A stretch of 64,000 nucleotides of DNA from Dokdonia sp. Dokd-P16 (GTDB lineage Bacteria; Bacteroidota; Bacteroidia; Flavobacteriales; Flavobacteriaceae): NCBI RefSeq assembly GCF_003095655.1, contig NZ_CP029151.1:1983001-2047000 (forward strand), in the 5' to 3' direction. Made by a program: the position numbers and the translations under genes. Positions 8,509-17,557 of the stretch are shown here, in pieces. Under the pieces are notes generated by a model that was given only the letters and a program-made list of their open reading frames with translations, had not been told where the DNA came from and did no database searches. Numbering within the stretch: the first letter of the stretch is position 1; every line of letters starts with the position of its first letter.

Positions 8509-9077
8509 TGTATCTACTACATAGAAATATATTAAAATTCTTAGTCACGGCTTTTGCCGTGACTTTGTTTTTAAGTTGTGGTGATAAAGGAGAGGAGATA
8601 CGTAAAATGAGTATCAAGTCTGACGGACCTGTGACAGAAGGAAGAGGTATCAACTTAAAATATACAGACTCTGGAAAGGTGACGGCTCATCTCAAGACAC
8701 CATATATAAAGAATTATGCAAATTCTCCTTTTCCATATGAGGAGTTTCCAGAAGGGGTAGAGGTTGTTTTTATAGATGATGATAAAGAGAATGTGATTAC
8801 CTCAGATTATGCAATACGTTATAAATACACAAATCTCATAGATTTGCAACAAAACGTAACGCTTGTAACTAGTGACTCTGTTACGCTTAAGGCAGAGCAG
8901 TTGTATTGGGATCAAACTAATAACTGGATTTTTACAGATCAACCTTATACCATTATAACAAAAGATGGCTCCCGCAATGATGGAGACCTTTTTGATTCTA
9001 ATGAAGACTTTACAAATTTTGTATCTTTAAACAACGTAAGTAAACAATACGTTAAAGAAAATAAAGAAGACTTATGA
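8508..9077 (+). CDS. lptC: LPS export ABC transporter periplasmic protein LptC
   Basis: 189 residues. An N-terminal hydrophobic segment ends in the lipobox LFLSC (Cys24), so this LptC is probably a lipoprotein, as is usual in Bacteroidota, unlike the membrane-anchored form of E. coli. The beta-jellyroll is seen as strand-rich motifs such as GINLKYTDSGKVTAHLKTP, EVVFIDDDKENVITSDYAIRY and VTLKAEQLYWDQ. LptC passes lipopolysaccharide from LptBFG to LptA. Coupled by overlap with the TPR gene upstream and the small membrane protein downstream (4 bases). The family assignment is by pattern; the Lpt ATPase and permeases are not in this window. Confidence 0.75.
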   Translation: MYLLHRNILKFLVTAFAVTLFLSCGDKGEEIRKMSIKSDGPVTEGRGINLKYTDSGKVTAHLKTPYIKNYANSPFPYEEFPEGVEVVFIDDDKENVITSDYAIRYKYTNLIDLQQNVTLVTSDSVTLKAEQLYWDQTNNWIFTDQPYTIITKDGSRNDGDLFDSNEDFTNFVSLNNVSKQYVKENKEDL

Positions 9078-9268
9078 TGCGATATATAAAATACACGGAG
9101 TACGTTTATATCATAGTGGCAATCCTAGCAGGATATAAGGTGGTGACACTTTGGGGTGAAGATCAATCTAAAGCTTATTTCTTTTTATTTTGTCTTGCAG
9201 TAAGTGTAGGTATGTATTTCTTTAGACGTCACTTTCGTAAGAAATTTGAAAACAGGAAAAACTCTTAA
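9074..9268 (+). CDS. Small conserved-context membrane protein (64 aa)
   Basis: 64 residues with two predicted membrane segments (YTEYVYIIVAILAGYKVVTLW and the AYFFLFCLAVSVGMYFF region) and a basic tail RRHFRKKFENRKNS. I do not recognise the family. It overlaps lptC by 4 bases and the CNNM gene by 1 base, so it is very probably translated as part of this operon. A helper of lipopolysaccharide transport or of the downstream transporter are both possible. Confidence 0.7.
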   Translation: MMRYIKYTEYVYIIVAILAGYKVVTLWGEDQSKAYFFLFCLAVSVGMYFFRRHFRKKFENRKNS

Positions 9269-10566
9269 TGGGCAGCTTTGAAGTCCAGATAATTGTCGTT
9301 TGTTGCTCATTAATATTATCTGCATTCTTCTCAGGAATGGAGATTGCATACATTTCGGCAAACAAAATCCATATTGAAATAGAAAAAAAACAGAATGATT
9401 TTCTTTCTATTGTATTAACTCGTCTTACTGCGAGACCTTCAAAGTTTATCGCAACCATGTTGCTGGGTAATAATATTGCTTTGGTGGTATATGGTTATTT
9501 TATGGGAGCACTCTTACAAGGGTGGCTTGAGGGTTTGCCTTTCGGCGAAAATTTGACGTGGTTAGCTACATTCGTCCAAGAATTCAGTCTATTGAGTCAG
9601 ACTATTATTTCTACCATTGTCATTCTAATTACTGCAGAATTTTTACCCAAAGTATTTTTTCAGATTTATGCAAACAAGCTGTTGAAGTTTTTTGCTATAC
9701 CTGCCTATATTTTCTATCTGCTGTTTTATTTTTTAAGTGCTTTTATAATCTGGGTTTCAGACTTAGTACTTAAATATTTGTTTAAAACAGATGGAGATGA
9801 GGTGCAGCTAGCTTTCACGAAAGTGGAATTAGGAAATTATATTTCTGAGCAAATGGAATCTGTAAATGATCAAGATGATGTAGATACAGAAATTCAGATA
9901 TTTCAAAATGCACTAGAATTTTCTGAGGTGAAGTCCAGAGAGGTAATGCTTCCTCGTACAGAAATTATTGCGGTTGATGAGCGTACTACGCCAGCAGCGA
10001 TCAATAAAATATTTATTGATACTGGGCTGTCTAAGATATTAGTCTACAAAGACACAATAGATGATATTATAGGGTATGTGCACTCTTTTGAGTTATTTAA
10101 GAAACCTAAAACGATAAGTAGTGTTCTCATGCCTGTGGTGTATGTGCCAGAAACAATGCTTGTGAAAGATGTGTTGAATATGCTTACTAAGAAGCGCAAG
10201 AGTATTTGTGTGGTTATTGATGAGTATGGTGGTACGAGTGGCATGATGACCGTAGAAGATATTGTAGAAGAGCTTTTTGGAGAGATAGAGGATGAGCATG
10301 ATACGGCAGAGCTTATTGAGGAGCAGCTAGGAGAAGATCATTACAAACTTTCTGCTAGGCATGAGGTAGATTACCTCAATGAAATGTATAAATTAAACCT
10401 TCCAGAGAGCGAAAACTATGAGACTTTAGGAGGTTTAGTAGTGAGCCACGCAGAGGAAATACCACAAGAAGGAGAGAACATAGAGATAGACGGAATAATC
10501 TTTCATATCCTAGAGACTTCAAATACAAAAATCGAACTCTTGGAAGTCCGTATTTCTAAAGACTAA
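9268..10566 (+). CDS. CNNM/CorC family transporter (hemolysin-like, CBS domains)
   Basis: 432 residues. Order of domains: CNNM/DUF21 membrane domain (about 1-190, several hydrophobic segments, MEIAYISANK near the start), paired CBS domains (about 205-330, SREVMLPRTEIIAVDE and the second VKDVLNMLTKKRKSICVVIDEYGGTSGMMTVEDIVEE) and a C-terminal CorC/HlyC domain (about 345-430). The family exports Mg2+ or Co2+ or controls magnesium transport, with ATP binding to the CBS pair. The old name hemolysin is misleading. It shares one base with the small membrane gene upstream and lies 76 bases before ppiD. A degenerate version of the iterated palindrome (9811-9826) encodes AFTKV. Confidence 0.9.
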   Translation: MGSFEVQIIVVCCSLILSAFFSGMEIAYISANKIHIEIEKKQNDFLSIVLTRLTARPSKFIATMLLGNNIALVVYGYFMGALLQGWLEGLPFGENLTWLATFVQEFSLLSQTIISTIVILITAEFLPKVFFQIYANKLLKFFAIPAYIFYLLFYFLSAFIIWVSDLVLKYLFKTDGDEVQLAFTKVELGNYISEQMESVNDQDDVDTEIQIFQNALEFSEVKSREVMLPRTEIIAVDERTTPAAINKIFIDTGLSKILVYKDTIDDIIGYVHSFELFKKPKTISSVLMPVVYVPETMLVKDVLNMLTKKRKSICVVIDEYGGTSGMMTVEDIVEELFGEIEDEHDTAELIEEQLGEDHYKLSARHEVDYLNEMYKLNLPESENYETLGGLVVSHAEEIPQEGENIEIDGIIFHILETSNTKIELLEVRISKD

Positions 10567-10642
10567 ATTGGCTTATTTTTTTATTTTTTATTATGGGAGA
10601 AAATGGTATTTTCGCCCACTATTATAGCATAAACAACAGACA

Positions 10643-12784
10643 ATGGCAATTTTAAATAAAATACGTAGCAAGAGCATCTTTTTGATAATCATTATCGCAC
10701 TTGCGCTATTTGCATTCATTTTTTCTTCAATTTTAGATAGTGGAGGTTTTAATGCTGATAAGCAAAACCGCGTAGCATCTATTAATGGAGTAAGTATTGA
10801 TCGTGAAGCTTTTGCTTCAAAAGTAGAGGAGCAAACACGTAGGTTAGGAGCAAATGCCTCAACTACACGTGCTGTAAATACAGTGTGGGAGCAAGAAATT
10901 AATCGTGTTGTTCTTGAAGAGCAGTATGAAGAATTAGGTATTGAAGTAGGTAGAGACCGCACGCAAGAATTATTAAAGCAAGCATTGCAAAACGATACAC
11001 GTTTTCAAGATGGTGATGGTTTCTTTAGTGAGGGTAAGATGCAAGAATTTATCGCAACTCTTAAAGACAGCCAGAATCCTGGTGATTACCAAAACTGGTT
11101 AAATTTTGAAGAAAACTTAAGAAATCAAGAAAAGCAAAGTATATACTACAACCTTATTAAGGCAGGAGTAGGATCTACACTTAAAGATGGTGAGATTGCT
11201 TACAGACTTGATAATAATAATGTAGACATACAGTTTGTACAAGTCCCTTATACTTCAGTTCCGGATGAAGAGGCTACAGTAAGTAAAGAAGAAATTCAGA
11301 AATATGTAAATGAGCATAAAGAAGAATACAAAACAGACGAAACTCGTAGTATCCGTTTTGTAAAGTTTTCTGAAGAAGCTTCATTAGAAGATGAAAATGC
11401 ACTTAAAGCTGAGTTGTCAAAACTTAGAAATGAATACACATCTCGTAACGGTGCAACTGGAGTAACGGAAACACTTGCAGGATTTGATAAAACAGATAGA
11501 GTAGAAGATTTCTTACTAGACAATTCTGATATTCCTTATGTAAACCGTTGGTTCTTTAAAAATAACTTACCTGCAACTATTGCAGATACACTATTCGCTA
11601 TTGGTAAAGGTGGCGTATACGGTCCTTATAAGGATAACAATTACATGAACCTTTCTCGTGTAATGGATGTGAGAAAAATGCCAGACTCAGTAAAGTCTCG
11701 TCATATTTTAATTGATTTTAAAGGAGCAGTAACAAATACACAGAGAGGACCAGTTCCTTCATCTGCTACTCGTTCTAAAGAAGATGCAAAGAAACTTGCA
11801 GATAGTCTACTTTCAGTTATCAAAAGAAACAAAGGGAAGTTTGAAGAGCTAGCAAAAGAATTTTCTTCAGATAAAAATAATAGTGAAAAAGGAGGTGATC
11901 TTGATTACCAAAATCCAAATCTTTTTGCTGAAGGTTACAGAGACTTTATCGTAGATAATAAAACTGGATCTGTAGGCGTTGCCGAAACAAACTTTGGTTA
12001 CCACGTGATTGAGATTACAGATCAAAAGAACCTTCAAGATGTAATTAAGGTTGCAACGGTAGTAAAAGAGATTGCACCATCAGATAAAACAATCTCATCT
12101 ATCTACAATACAACGCAAAAATTTGAACTAGCTGCACAAGATGGAGATTTCCAAGAAGTAGCAACAGAAAATGGTTATACAGTAAGACCAGTACAACGTA
12201 TACGTGCAATGGATGAGAATCTTCCTGGTGAAGGTGCTCAACGTTCAATCGTACAGTGGGCTTTTGAAGAAGAAGTTTCTGTAGGAGATATTAAGCGTTT
12301 TCCAGTAAACAATGGATATATTGTAGCACAAGTTACTCGTCGCACTCCTAAGGGAACAGAACGTGTAGAAGATGTATCTACTCAGGTAACTCCTATACTT
12401 CGTAACATGAAGAAAGCAGCTATCATTAAAGGGAAGCTTTCTGGAGCTACGCTTGCAGAGATGGCACAGTCACAAAGCCAAACTGTAAAAACTGCATCTG
12501 CAATATCTATGAATGCACCAACGATTGCTGGAGCAGGTAATGAGCCTAAAGTTGTAGGAGCAGCTTTTGGATTAAAAGAGGGAGAAATTTCTGATCCTAT
12601 TGAAGGTTCAAGAGGAGTTTATGTGGTTCAAGTAACTAAAATTACGGAAGCACCAGCTCTTGAAAACTACGCATCTTTTGCAACTCAAGAAGCTCAAAAG
12701 GCAAGAGTAGCAGTAAGTTCTAAAGTACTTAATGCACTTAAAGAAGCTGCAGAAATTGAAGATAACAGAGCTACTTTTTACTAG
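10643..12784 (+). CDS. ppiD: Periplasmic peptidyl-prolyl isomerase PpiD/SurA-like
   Basis: 713 residues. One N-terminal membrane anchor (about 12-32) is followed by a SurA-N-like chaperone region with the conserved ASINGVSIDREAF start. A parvulin rotamase domain begins near residue 350 with SRHILIDF (His354) and contains GGDLDYQN and the closing NFGYHVIEI. A second, degenerate parvulin-like segment follows near the C-terminus (AFGLKEGEISDPIEGSRGVYVVQV). It folds or holds outer-membrane proteins in the periplasm, tethered to the inner membrane. The size is normal for the Bacteroidota form, larger than E. coli PpiD. It ends at a strong bidirectional terminator. Confidence 0.9.
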   Translation: MAILNKIRSKSIFLIIIIALALFAFIFSSILDSGGFNADKQNRVASINGVSIDREAFASKVEEQTRRLGANASTTRAVNTVWEQEINRVVLEEQYEELGIEVGRDRTQELLKQALQNDTRFQDGDGFFSEGKMQEFIATLKDSQNPGDYQNWLNFEENLRNQEKQSIYYNLIKAGVGSTLKDGEIAYRLDNNNVDIQFVQVPYTSVPDEEATVSKEEIQKYVNEHKEEYKTDETRSIRFVKFSEEASLEDENALKAELSKLRNEYTSRNGATGVTETLAGFDKTDRVEDFLLDNSDIPYVNRWFFKNNLPATIADTLFAIGKGGVYGPYKDNNYMNLSRVMDVRKMPDSVKSRHILIDFKGAVTNTQRGPVPSSATRSKEDAKKLADSLLSVIKRNKGKFEELAKEFSSDKNNSEKGGDLDYQNPNLFAEGYRDFIVDNKTGSVGVAETNFGYHVIEITDQKNLQDVIKVATVVKEIAPSDKTISSIYNTTQKFELAAQDGDFQEVATENGYTVRPVQRIRAMDENLPGEGAQRSIVQWAFEEEVSVGDIKRFPVNNGYIVAQVTRRTPKGTERVEDVSTQVTPILRNMKKAAIIKGKLSGATLAEMAQSQSQTVKTASAISMNAPTIAGAGNEPKVVGAAFGLKEGEISDPIEGSRGVYVVQVTKITEAPALENYASFATQEAQKARVAVSSKVLNALKEAAEIEDNRATFY

Positions 12785-12806
12785 TAGTTATATCACATAC
12801 ATATTA

Positions 12807-12839
12807 AAAAAGGCTCGAACGTTATGTTCGAGCCTTTTT
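12807..12839. terminator. Bidirectional terminator between ppiD and the GHMP kinase gene
   Basis: Stem AAAAAGGCTCGAAC/GTTCGAGCCTTTTT with a 5-base loop; A and T runs on either side allow use from both converging genes. Confidence 0.9.
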
Positions 12840-12859
12840 AGTTTATCATGGTGTTAGTT

Positions 12860-12875
12860 CGCTTTCGCGAAAGCG
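12860..12875. repeat. Iterated palindrome copy 4 (intergenic)
   Basis: Perfect 16-mer with right flank TAAAACT; 23 bases after the GHMP kinase stop codon and 20 bases from the terminator. Confidence 0.9.
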
Positions 12876-12898
12876 TAAAACTTATCTGTAAATCGTTC

Positions 12899-13813
12899 TT
12901 AGAAGTTTAGTATCATCTCGCAATAAGGAATGATGGTGTGAAAGCCTTTGTTTTTAAAATATTCCATTTCTTGAGCTTCTCCGGTAACCATTACAAAATC
13001 ACCTCCCCAACCTCCTAAACTCTTAACAAGGTGTGGATAGTCAGAAAATAGCTCGCTTTTAATAGTAGGAGTTTTGATAATTTTAGAAAGTCTTTCCTCG
13101 TGTTCAGCAAGCAGTTTTTCAAAAGCTTGAAGTGTTTTGCTTTCTTTGACTGCTGTGGTGAGTTGAGAAAAATGAGAAACCTCGTTGAGGAGGAAGTTGC
13201 TGTCTAAGCTTCTATAGTGCTTAATGCTTTCTCGACTGTTTTGCTTTTTATTGAGGTGTATAAAGAAGATGTTTTCTTTAAAGTCAGGATCAAAAGCTAC
13301 ACTTTTGATGATTGGGTCGCTTTTCGTTCTCTGGTAGGTAATGGCGCTCTGTGCTGTTGAACAGGCAATATCATAGCCACTTCCTCCAAAAGTCATTTCA
13401 AGTAGCTTATAAGGGTTAACTTGAGCCCATAAAGCAATGTTTGTAATAAGAGTAGAGGAGGAGCCCAGACCCCAATCTCTTGGGAATTCTAAAGTGCTAG
13501 TTGCTATAAGCCCGTCTTGCCCTTGTAAAAACTGTGGATTAAGTTCTTGTGCTGCTTGTAATATGGTAAGTAAGCGCTGCGGGATATCCCCATTAGGAAC
13601 TGCGCAGTCTTTTATGGGTAATGTAAAATGGGTTTCAAACCATGTGGAACCATCATGTAGCTCGCTTTTCCAACGTAAGCCTTGATCTTGCGTTGTTGTG
13701 ACTGTAAGTTGCTGACCTCTGGTCGTGGGAAGCGCAAGTGCTTCTGCACCATCAAGAACCAGATATTCTGCGGTTAATAATAACTTACCATGGCTGTAAA
13801 AAGATGAGTTCAC
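12899..13813 (-). CDS. GYDIA family GHMP kinase (mevalonate pathway candidate)
   Basis: 304 residues. The GHMP-kinase ATP motif is seen as PRDWGLGSSSTLI (PX3GLGSSAA type), and the name-giving GSGYDIA follows about 30 residues later. The start KLLLTAEYLVLDGAEALALP is the GHMP substrate-binding strand, and the C-terminal SLGGWGGDFVMVT is the third GHMP motif. In flavobacteria this family lies beside HMG-CoA reductase, as here (26-base gap), so it probably phosphorylates mevalonate or phosphomevalonate for isoprenoid synthesis. Which of the two steps it catalyses cannot be told from sequence. Probably co-transcribed with mvaA upstream. Confidence 0.85.
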   Translation of the reverse strand: MNSSFYSHGKLLLTAEYLVLDGAEALALPTTRGQQLTVTTTQDQGLRWKSELHDGSTWFETHFTLPIKDCAVPNGDIPQRLLTILQAAQELNPQFLQGQDGLIATSTLEFPRDWGLGSSSTLITNIALWAQVNPYKLLEMTFGGSGYDIACSTAQSAITYQRTKSDPIIKSVAFDPDFKENIFFIHLNKKQNSRESIKHYRSLDSNFLLNEVSHFSQLTTAVKESKTLQAFEKLLAEHEERLSKIIKTPTIKSELFSDYPHLVKSLGGWGGDFVMVTGEAQEMEYFKNKGFHTIIPYCEMILNF

Positions 13814-13839
13814 TTTGTGTATTTGTGTTTGTGGGCTAC

Positions 13840-15153
13840 TTATGAGCGTAGTGCTTCTATAAAAGAAACAACGGCGCTATGTGTAACCGTATTGGTCTTA
13901 AAATGAGTGACTGTTTCTTGTTTTTCTGCAGTAGTTGCTTCCATTTGATTAAGGATATTCATGAGGTGCATTTTCATGTGTCCTTCTTGAATTCCCGTTG
14001 TAGTGAGTGATTTTAAGGCTGCAAAATTCTGTGCAAGTCCAGCGACAGCTACAATTTGCATAAGCTCTTGTGCAGATGGGTTTTCTAGCAATTCCATAGA
14101 CCACTTTACCAGCGGATGTAATTTTGTAAGTCCGCCTACGGTTCCTAGTGCGAGTGGTACCTCAATCCAAAATTTAAATATTCCATCATTTACACTAGCA
14201 TGTGTAAGACTTCTATATTGGCCATCTCTAGCGGCATACGCGTGCACACCAGCCTCTACGGCTCTAAAGTCGTTTCCAGTGGCAAGAATTACGGCATCAA
14301 TACCATTCATTATTCCTTTGTTGTGAGTCACTGCGCGGTAAGGTTCTTCTTCGGCAATAGCAATTGCTTGGATGAATTTTTTAGCAAATTGCGCACCATC
14401 TATATTCTTTTCAGAAAGGTCGTTTACTGGGCAACTTACTTCTGCTCTCACGACACAATCTGGAACATAGTTTGATAAAATAGACATGATAACGGTTAGG
14501 TTTGCACCGCTTTCGCGAAAGCGTACTTCTTCCTCAAAACCTGTTTTAAGTGTCGTTGCAAATTGTTCTAGACAACTATTTATAAAATTGGCTCCCATTG
14601 CATTTAGCGTTTCAAACGTGCAATGAAGTTGGTAGTAATCTGTTACAGCTGAAGTTTTGTTAACGAGTGTGATGTCTTTAATGCCACCACCACGTTTCTC
14701 CATGTTTTTTGTGATTGCAGCGGTATCTGCAATTAACTGTGGCTTGATGGATTCAAAAAATGATGTCAAAAGCGAGGCATCACCATCATAGGTAAAATGT
14801 ACTTGGCCTACTTTTGTAGTTCCTAGCACGGTAGTTTTAAAACCACCTCTATCTTGCCAGAATTTTGCCGCTTTACTTGCGGCAGCAACTACAGAGCTTT
14901 CCTCAATAGCCATGGGGATGGTGTAAATACGATCATTTATAACAAAGTTTGGCGCAACACCTAGTGGTAAGTAGTAGTTAGTGATGGTGTTTTCTATAAA
15001 CTCATCGTGTAGCTGTTGTAATTTTTTATCATCATTCCAGTAAGATGATAGCACCTCAGTTGCCTGTGTTGGATTTTCAAAATACGTAGACGTGAGCCAC
15101 GCTATTTTCTCCGTTTTTGAAAGTCTTGAAAATCCTGATATTGCCTTTGTCAT
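13840..15153 (-). CDS. mvaA: Hydroxymethylglutaryl-CoA reductase, class II
   Basis: 437 residues, the normal size of class II enzymes. The catalytic glutamate region is PMAIEESSVVAAASKAA; the cofactor- and substrate-binding parts include LNAMGANFINSC and the lysine in HNKGIMNGIDAV. It makes mevalonate from HMG-CoA with NAD(P)H. Class II enzymes are called degradative in Pseudomonas, but in Bacteroidota they serve isoprenoid synthesis, and the neighbouring GYDIA kinase supports that here. The iterated palindrome is read as RFRES in EEEVRFRESGANLTVIMS. The gene starts at ATG 15153 and has a -7-like element 23 bases upstream. Confidence 0.92.
   Translation of the reverse strand: MTKAISGFSRLSKTEKIAWLTSTYFENPTQATEVLSSYWNDDKKLQQLHDEFIENTITNYYLPLGVAPNFVINDRIYTIPMAIEESSVVAAASKAAKFWQDRGGFKTTVLGTTKVGQVHFTYDGDASLLTSFFESIKPQLIADTAAITKNMEKRGGGIKDITLVNKTSAVTDYYQLHCTFETLNAMGANFINSCLEQFATTLKTGFEEEVRFRESGANLTVIMSILSNYVPDCVVRAEVSCPVNDLSEKNIDGAQFAKKFIQAIAIAEEEPYRAVTHNKGIMNGIDAVILATGNDFRAVEAGVHAYAARDGQYRSLTHASVNDGIFKFWIEVPLALGTVGGLTKLHPLVKWSMELLENPSAQELMQIVAVAGLAQNFAALKSLTTTGIQEGHMKMHLMNILNQMEATTAEKQETVTHFKTNTVTHSAVVSFIEALRS
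14508..14523. repeat. Iterated palindrome copy 5 (in mvaA)
   Basis: Perfect 16-mer read as RFRES on the minus strand. Confidence 0.9.
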
Positions 15154-15175
15154 TAAGCTGTATTTATAAAAGTGT

Positions 15176-15183
15176 CAAAGATA
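15176..15183 (-). promoter_or_regulatory. -7 element of mvaA
   Basis: On the minus strand TATCTTTG, an exact TAnnTTTG match, 22 bases before the ATG. No good TTG at the -33 position is seen. Confidence 0.45.
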
Positions 15184-15327
15184 CTGAGAATGAGGTAAAC
15201 CTAGCTTTGTGTAAGTAATCTAGTGATTTTATTTCTTAACAATATGGCGCTATTTAACAGCTTTTACGGGGCTTTTTGCGTTATTTTTAGTAAAATTGAG
15301 ATACATTACTAGAATTAGCAATTATAT

Positions 15328-17517
15328 ATGAAAATACAACTCTTTTTGAGTGCCATTTTACTCATGGCAATCCAGAGCGCAACTGCGCAAAAAAAGCAAA
15401 TCACCCTTGAAGATATATGGAAAGAAGGCACCTTTAGTGCAGAGAGACTCCAGTCTATTCACTCCATGGCAAACGGACAAGAGTATGCTGTTCAAAACTT
15501 TGATAGAGCGACACGTACGGGAAGTGTAGATATTTATAGCTATGCGACGGGAGATAAAGTGCGTACAGCAGTAAGCAGTGCAGATATTGAAGGTCTTGAT
15601 TATTTCATCAGTTATGAATTTAGTGGTGATGAAAAGCAAGTCTTGCTAGCGACCAAGCTACAGTCAATCTTTAGAAGATCTACGCTAGGCGAATTTTATG
15701 TTTGGAATACGCTTTCGCGAAAGCTAACAAAGGTTTCAGATGATCTTATCCAAGAGCCTACATTTTCTCCTGATGGGACGATGATTGCTTACGGAAAGGG
15801 TAACAACTTATATGTATTTAACATCGCAGAAGGTACAACCCAGCAGCTTACTACAGATGGAAAGAAAAATAGTATTATAAACGGTATTACGGATTGGGTC
15901 TATGAAGAAGAATTTGGTTTTGTGCGCGCCTTCGATTGGAGTGCAGATAGCAAGAAGATAGCTTATATACGTTTTGACGAAACAGATGTTCCAGAATTCT
16001 CTATGGATATTTATGGCAAAGAATTATACCAGACGCAGTCAGTTTTTAAATACCCTAAAGCTGGTGAGGCAAATGCAAAAGTAACATTACGCCTTCACAA
16101 CTTAGATAGCGGAAATAGCCGTAAAGTAAAGGATGTTGAGATAAACCTAGGAGATAACGCTGGGTACTATATTCCACGTATTTCTTGGTCAAAAGATCCA
16201 AACGTACTTTCTGTACAAACGTTAAATCGTCATCAAGATACATTGAAGTTGTCACTTTTTAACGCAGCGACATACCAAACTACACTAGCTGTTCTTGAAA
16301 CTGATAAAGCGTATGTAGACGTTACAGATAATCTTACTTTTCTAGAAGACAACAGCTTTATCTGGACAAGCGAAAAAGATGGATGGAATCACGTGTATCA
16401 CCACAATGCAGATGGAACTCTTAAAAGCCAAGTAACATCAGGCGACTGGGAAGTGACAGGATATTACGGTTATGATGCAAAGACCAAAAGGATATTTTAC
16501 CAAAGCTCAGAAAATGGTTCAATAAACCGAGGGGTTTACGCGATAGGACTTAACGGTAAAAAGAAACAAGCACTCGCTGTAAAAGAGGGAACAAATGATG
16601 CCGATTTTAGTGCAAACTTTAGCAACTTCATCCATACATATTCAAACACAACAACGCCTTATCGTTTTACACTTAATGATGCTAAGGATGGAAAGCAAAT
16701 ACGTGTTATAAAAGACAATAATGATCTCAAAGAGCTTTATGCTACTTATGATATTTCTCCAAAGGAATTTTTTGAGATTGACGTAAACGGAGTTTCTCTT
16801 AATGCATATATGATTAAACCTACAAGCTTTGATCCTAATAAAAAGTATCCATTATTTATGACTCAGTACTCTGGGCCTGGATCGCAAAGCGTTGCAAATA
16901 AATGGGATACAAGTAATGATTACTGGTTCCAGATGCTTGCTCAGAACGACTATATCGTGGTTTGTGTAGATCCTAGAGGAACAGGATTAAAGGGACGTGA
17001 TTTTAAGAAAATCACTCAGAAGGAATTAGGGAAGTATGAAGTACAAGATCAAATAGCAGCTGCTAAACAATTAAGTGAACGTCCATATATAGATGAAAAT
17101 CGCACAGGAATCTGGGGATGGAGTTATGGAGGCTTTATGGCGTCTAATTGTCTTTTTCAAGGAGCAGATACCTTTGAAATGGCGATTGCTGTTGCGCCAG
17201 TTACTTCATGGAGATTTTATGATTCTATTTATACAGAGCGTTACATGCAAACTCCGCAAGAAAATGCAAGTGGGTATGATAACAACTCTCCTATGAGCCA
17301 CGTAGATAAGATGGAAGGTGACTTATTACTTGTGCATGGAGGTGGAGATGATAATGTGCATGTGCAAAACTCTACGCGTCTCGTAGAAGCTTTAGTACAA
17401 GCAAATAAGCAATTTGACTACTTCAATTATCCAGATAGAAACCACGGTATCTATGGAGGGAATACGCGTTTTCATTTATATACAATGATGACAGAATTCA
17501 TAAAAGAAAAACTTTAA
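15328..17517 (+). CDS. S9 family dipeptidyl peptidase (DPP IV-like)
   Basis: 729 residues with a signal peptide ending SATAQ (about residue 20). The N-terminal part (about 30-480) is the eight-bladed beta-propeller of the DPP IV family, with the DWVYEEEF motif whose glutamates hold the free N-terminus of the substrate. The C-terminal hydrolase has the nucleophile in GWSYGG (Ser599), the aspartate in HGGGDDNVH and the histidine in DRNHGI. It removes dipeptides, usually Xaa-Pro, from peptides in the periplasm. The POT transporter gene follows 40 bases later, so the pair likely digests and imports peptides. The length is typical. Confidence 0.93.
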   Translation: MKIQLFLSAILLMAIQSATAQKKQITLEDIWKEGTFSAERLQSIHSMANGQEYAVQNFDRATRTGSVDIYSYATGDKVRTAVSSADIEGLDYFISYEFSGDEKQVLLATKLQSIFRRSTLGEFYVWNTLSRKLTKVSDDLIQEPTFSPDGTMIAYGKGNNLYVFNIAEGTTQQLTTDGKKNSIINGITDWVYEEEFGFVRAFDWSADSKKIAYIRFDETDVPEFSMDIYGKELYQTQSVFKYPKAGEANAKVTLRLHNLDSGNSRKVKDVEINLGDNAGYYIPRISWSKDPNVLSVQTLNRHQDTLKLSLFNAATYQTTLAVLETDKAYVDVTDNLTFLEDNSFIWTSEKDGWNHVYHHNADGTLKSQVTSGDWEVTGYYGYDAKTKRIFYQSSENGSINRGVYAIGLNGKKKQALAVKEGTNDADFSANFSNFIHTYSNTTTPYRFTLNDAKDGKQIRVIKDNNDLKELYATYDISPKEFFEIDVNGVSLNAYMIKPTSFDPNKKYPLFMTQYSGPGSQSVANKWDTSNDYWFQMLAQNDYIVVCVDPRGTGLKGRDFKKITQKELGKYEVQDQIAAAKQLSERPYIDENRTGIWGWSYGGFMASNCLFQGADTFEMAIAVAPVTSWRFYDSIYTERYMQTPQENASGYDNNSPMSHVDKMEGDLLLVHGGGDDNVHVQNSTRLVEALVQANKQFDYFNYPDRNHGIYGGNTRFHLYTMMTEFIKEKL
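15710..15725. repeat. Iterated palindrome copy 6 (in DPP IV-like gene)
   Basis: Core plus CGC on the left, AGCT at the right end; read as TLSRKL in a loop between propeller strands. Confidence 0.85.
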
Positions 17518-17557
17518 GGATAAACAACTTATATTAGCAGTAAATAAATAATACAAT

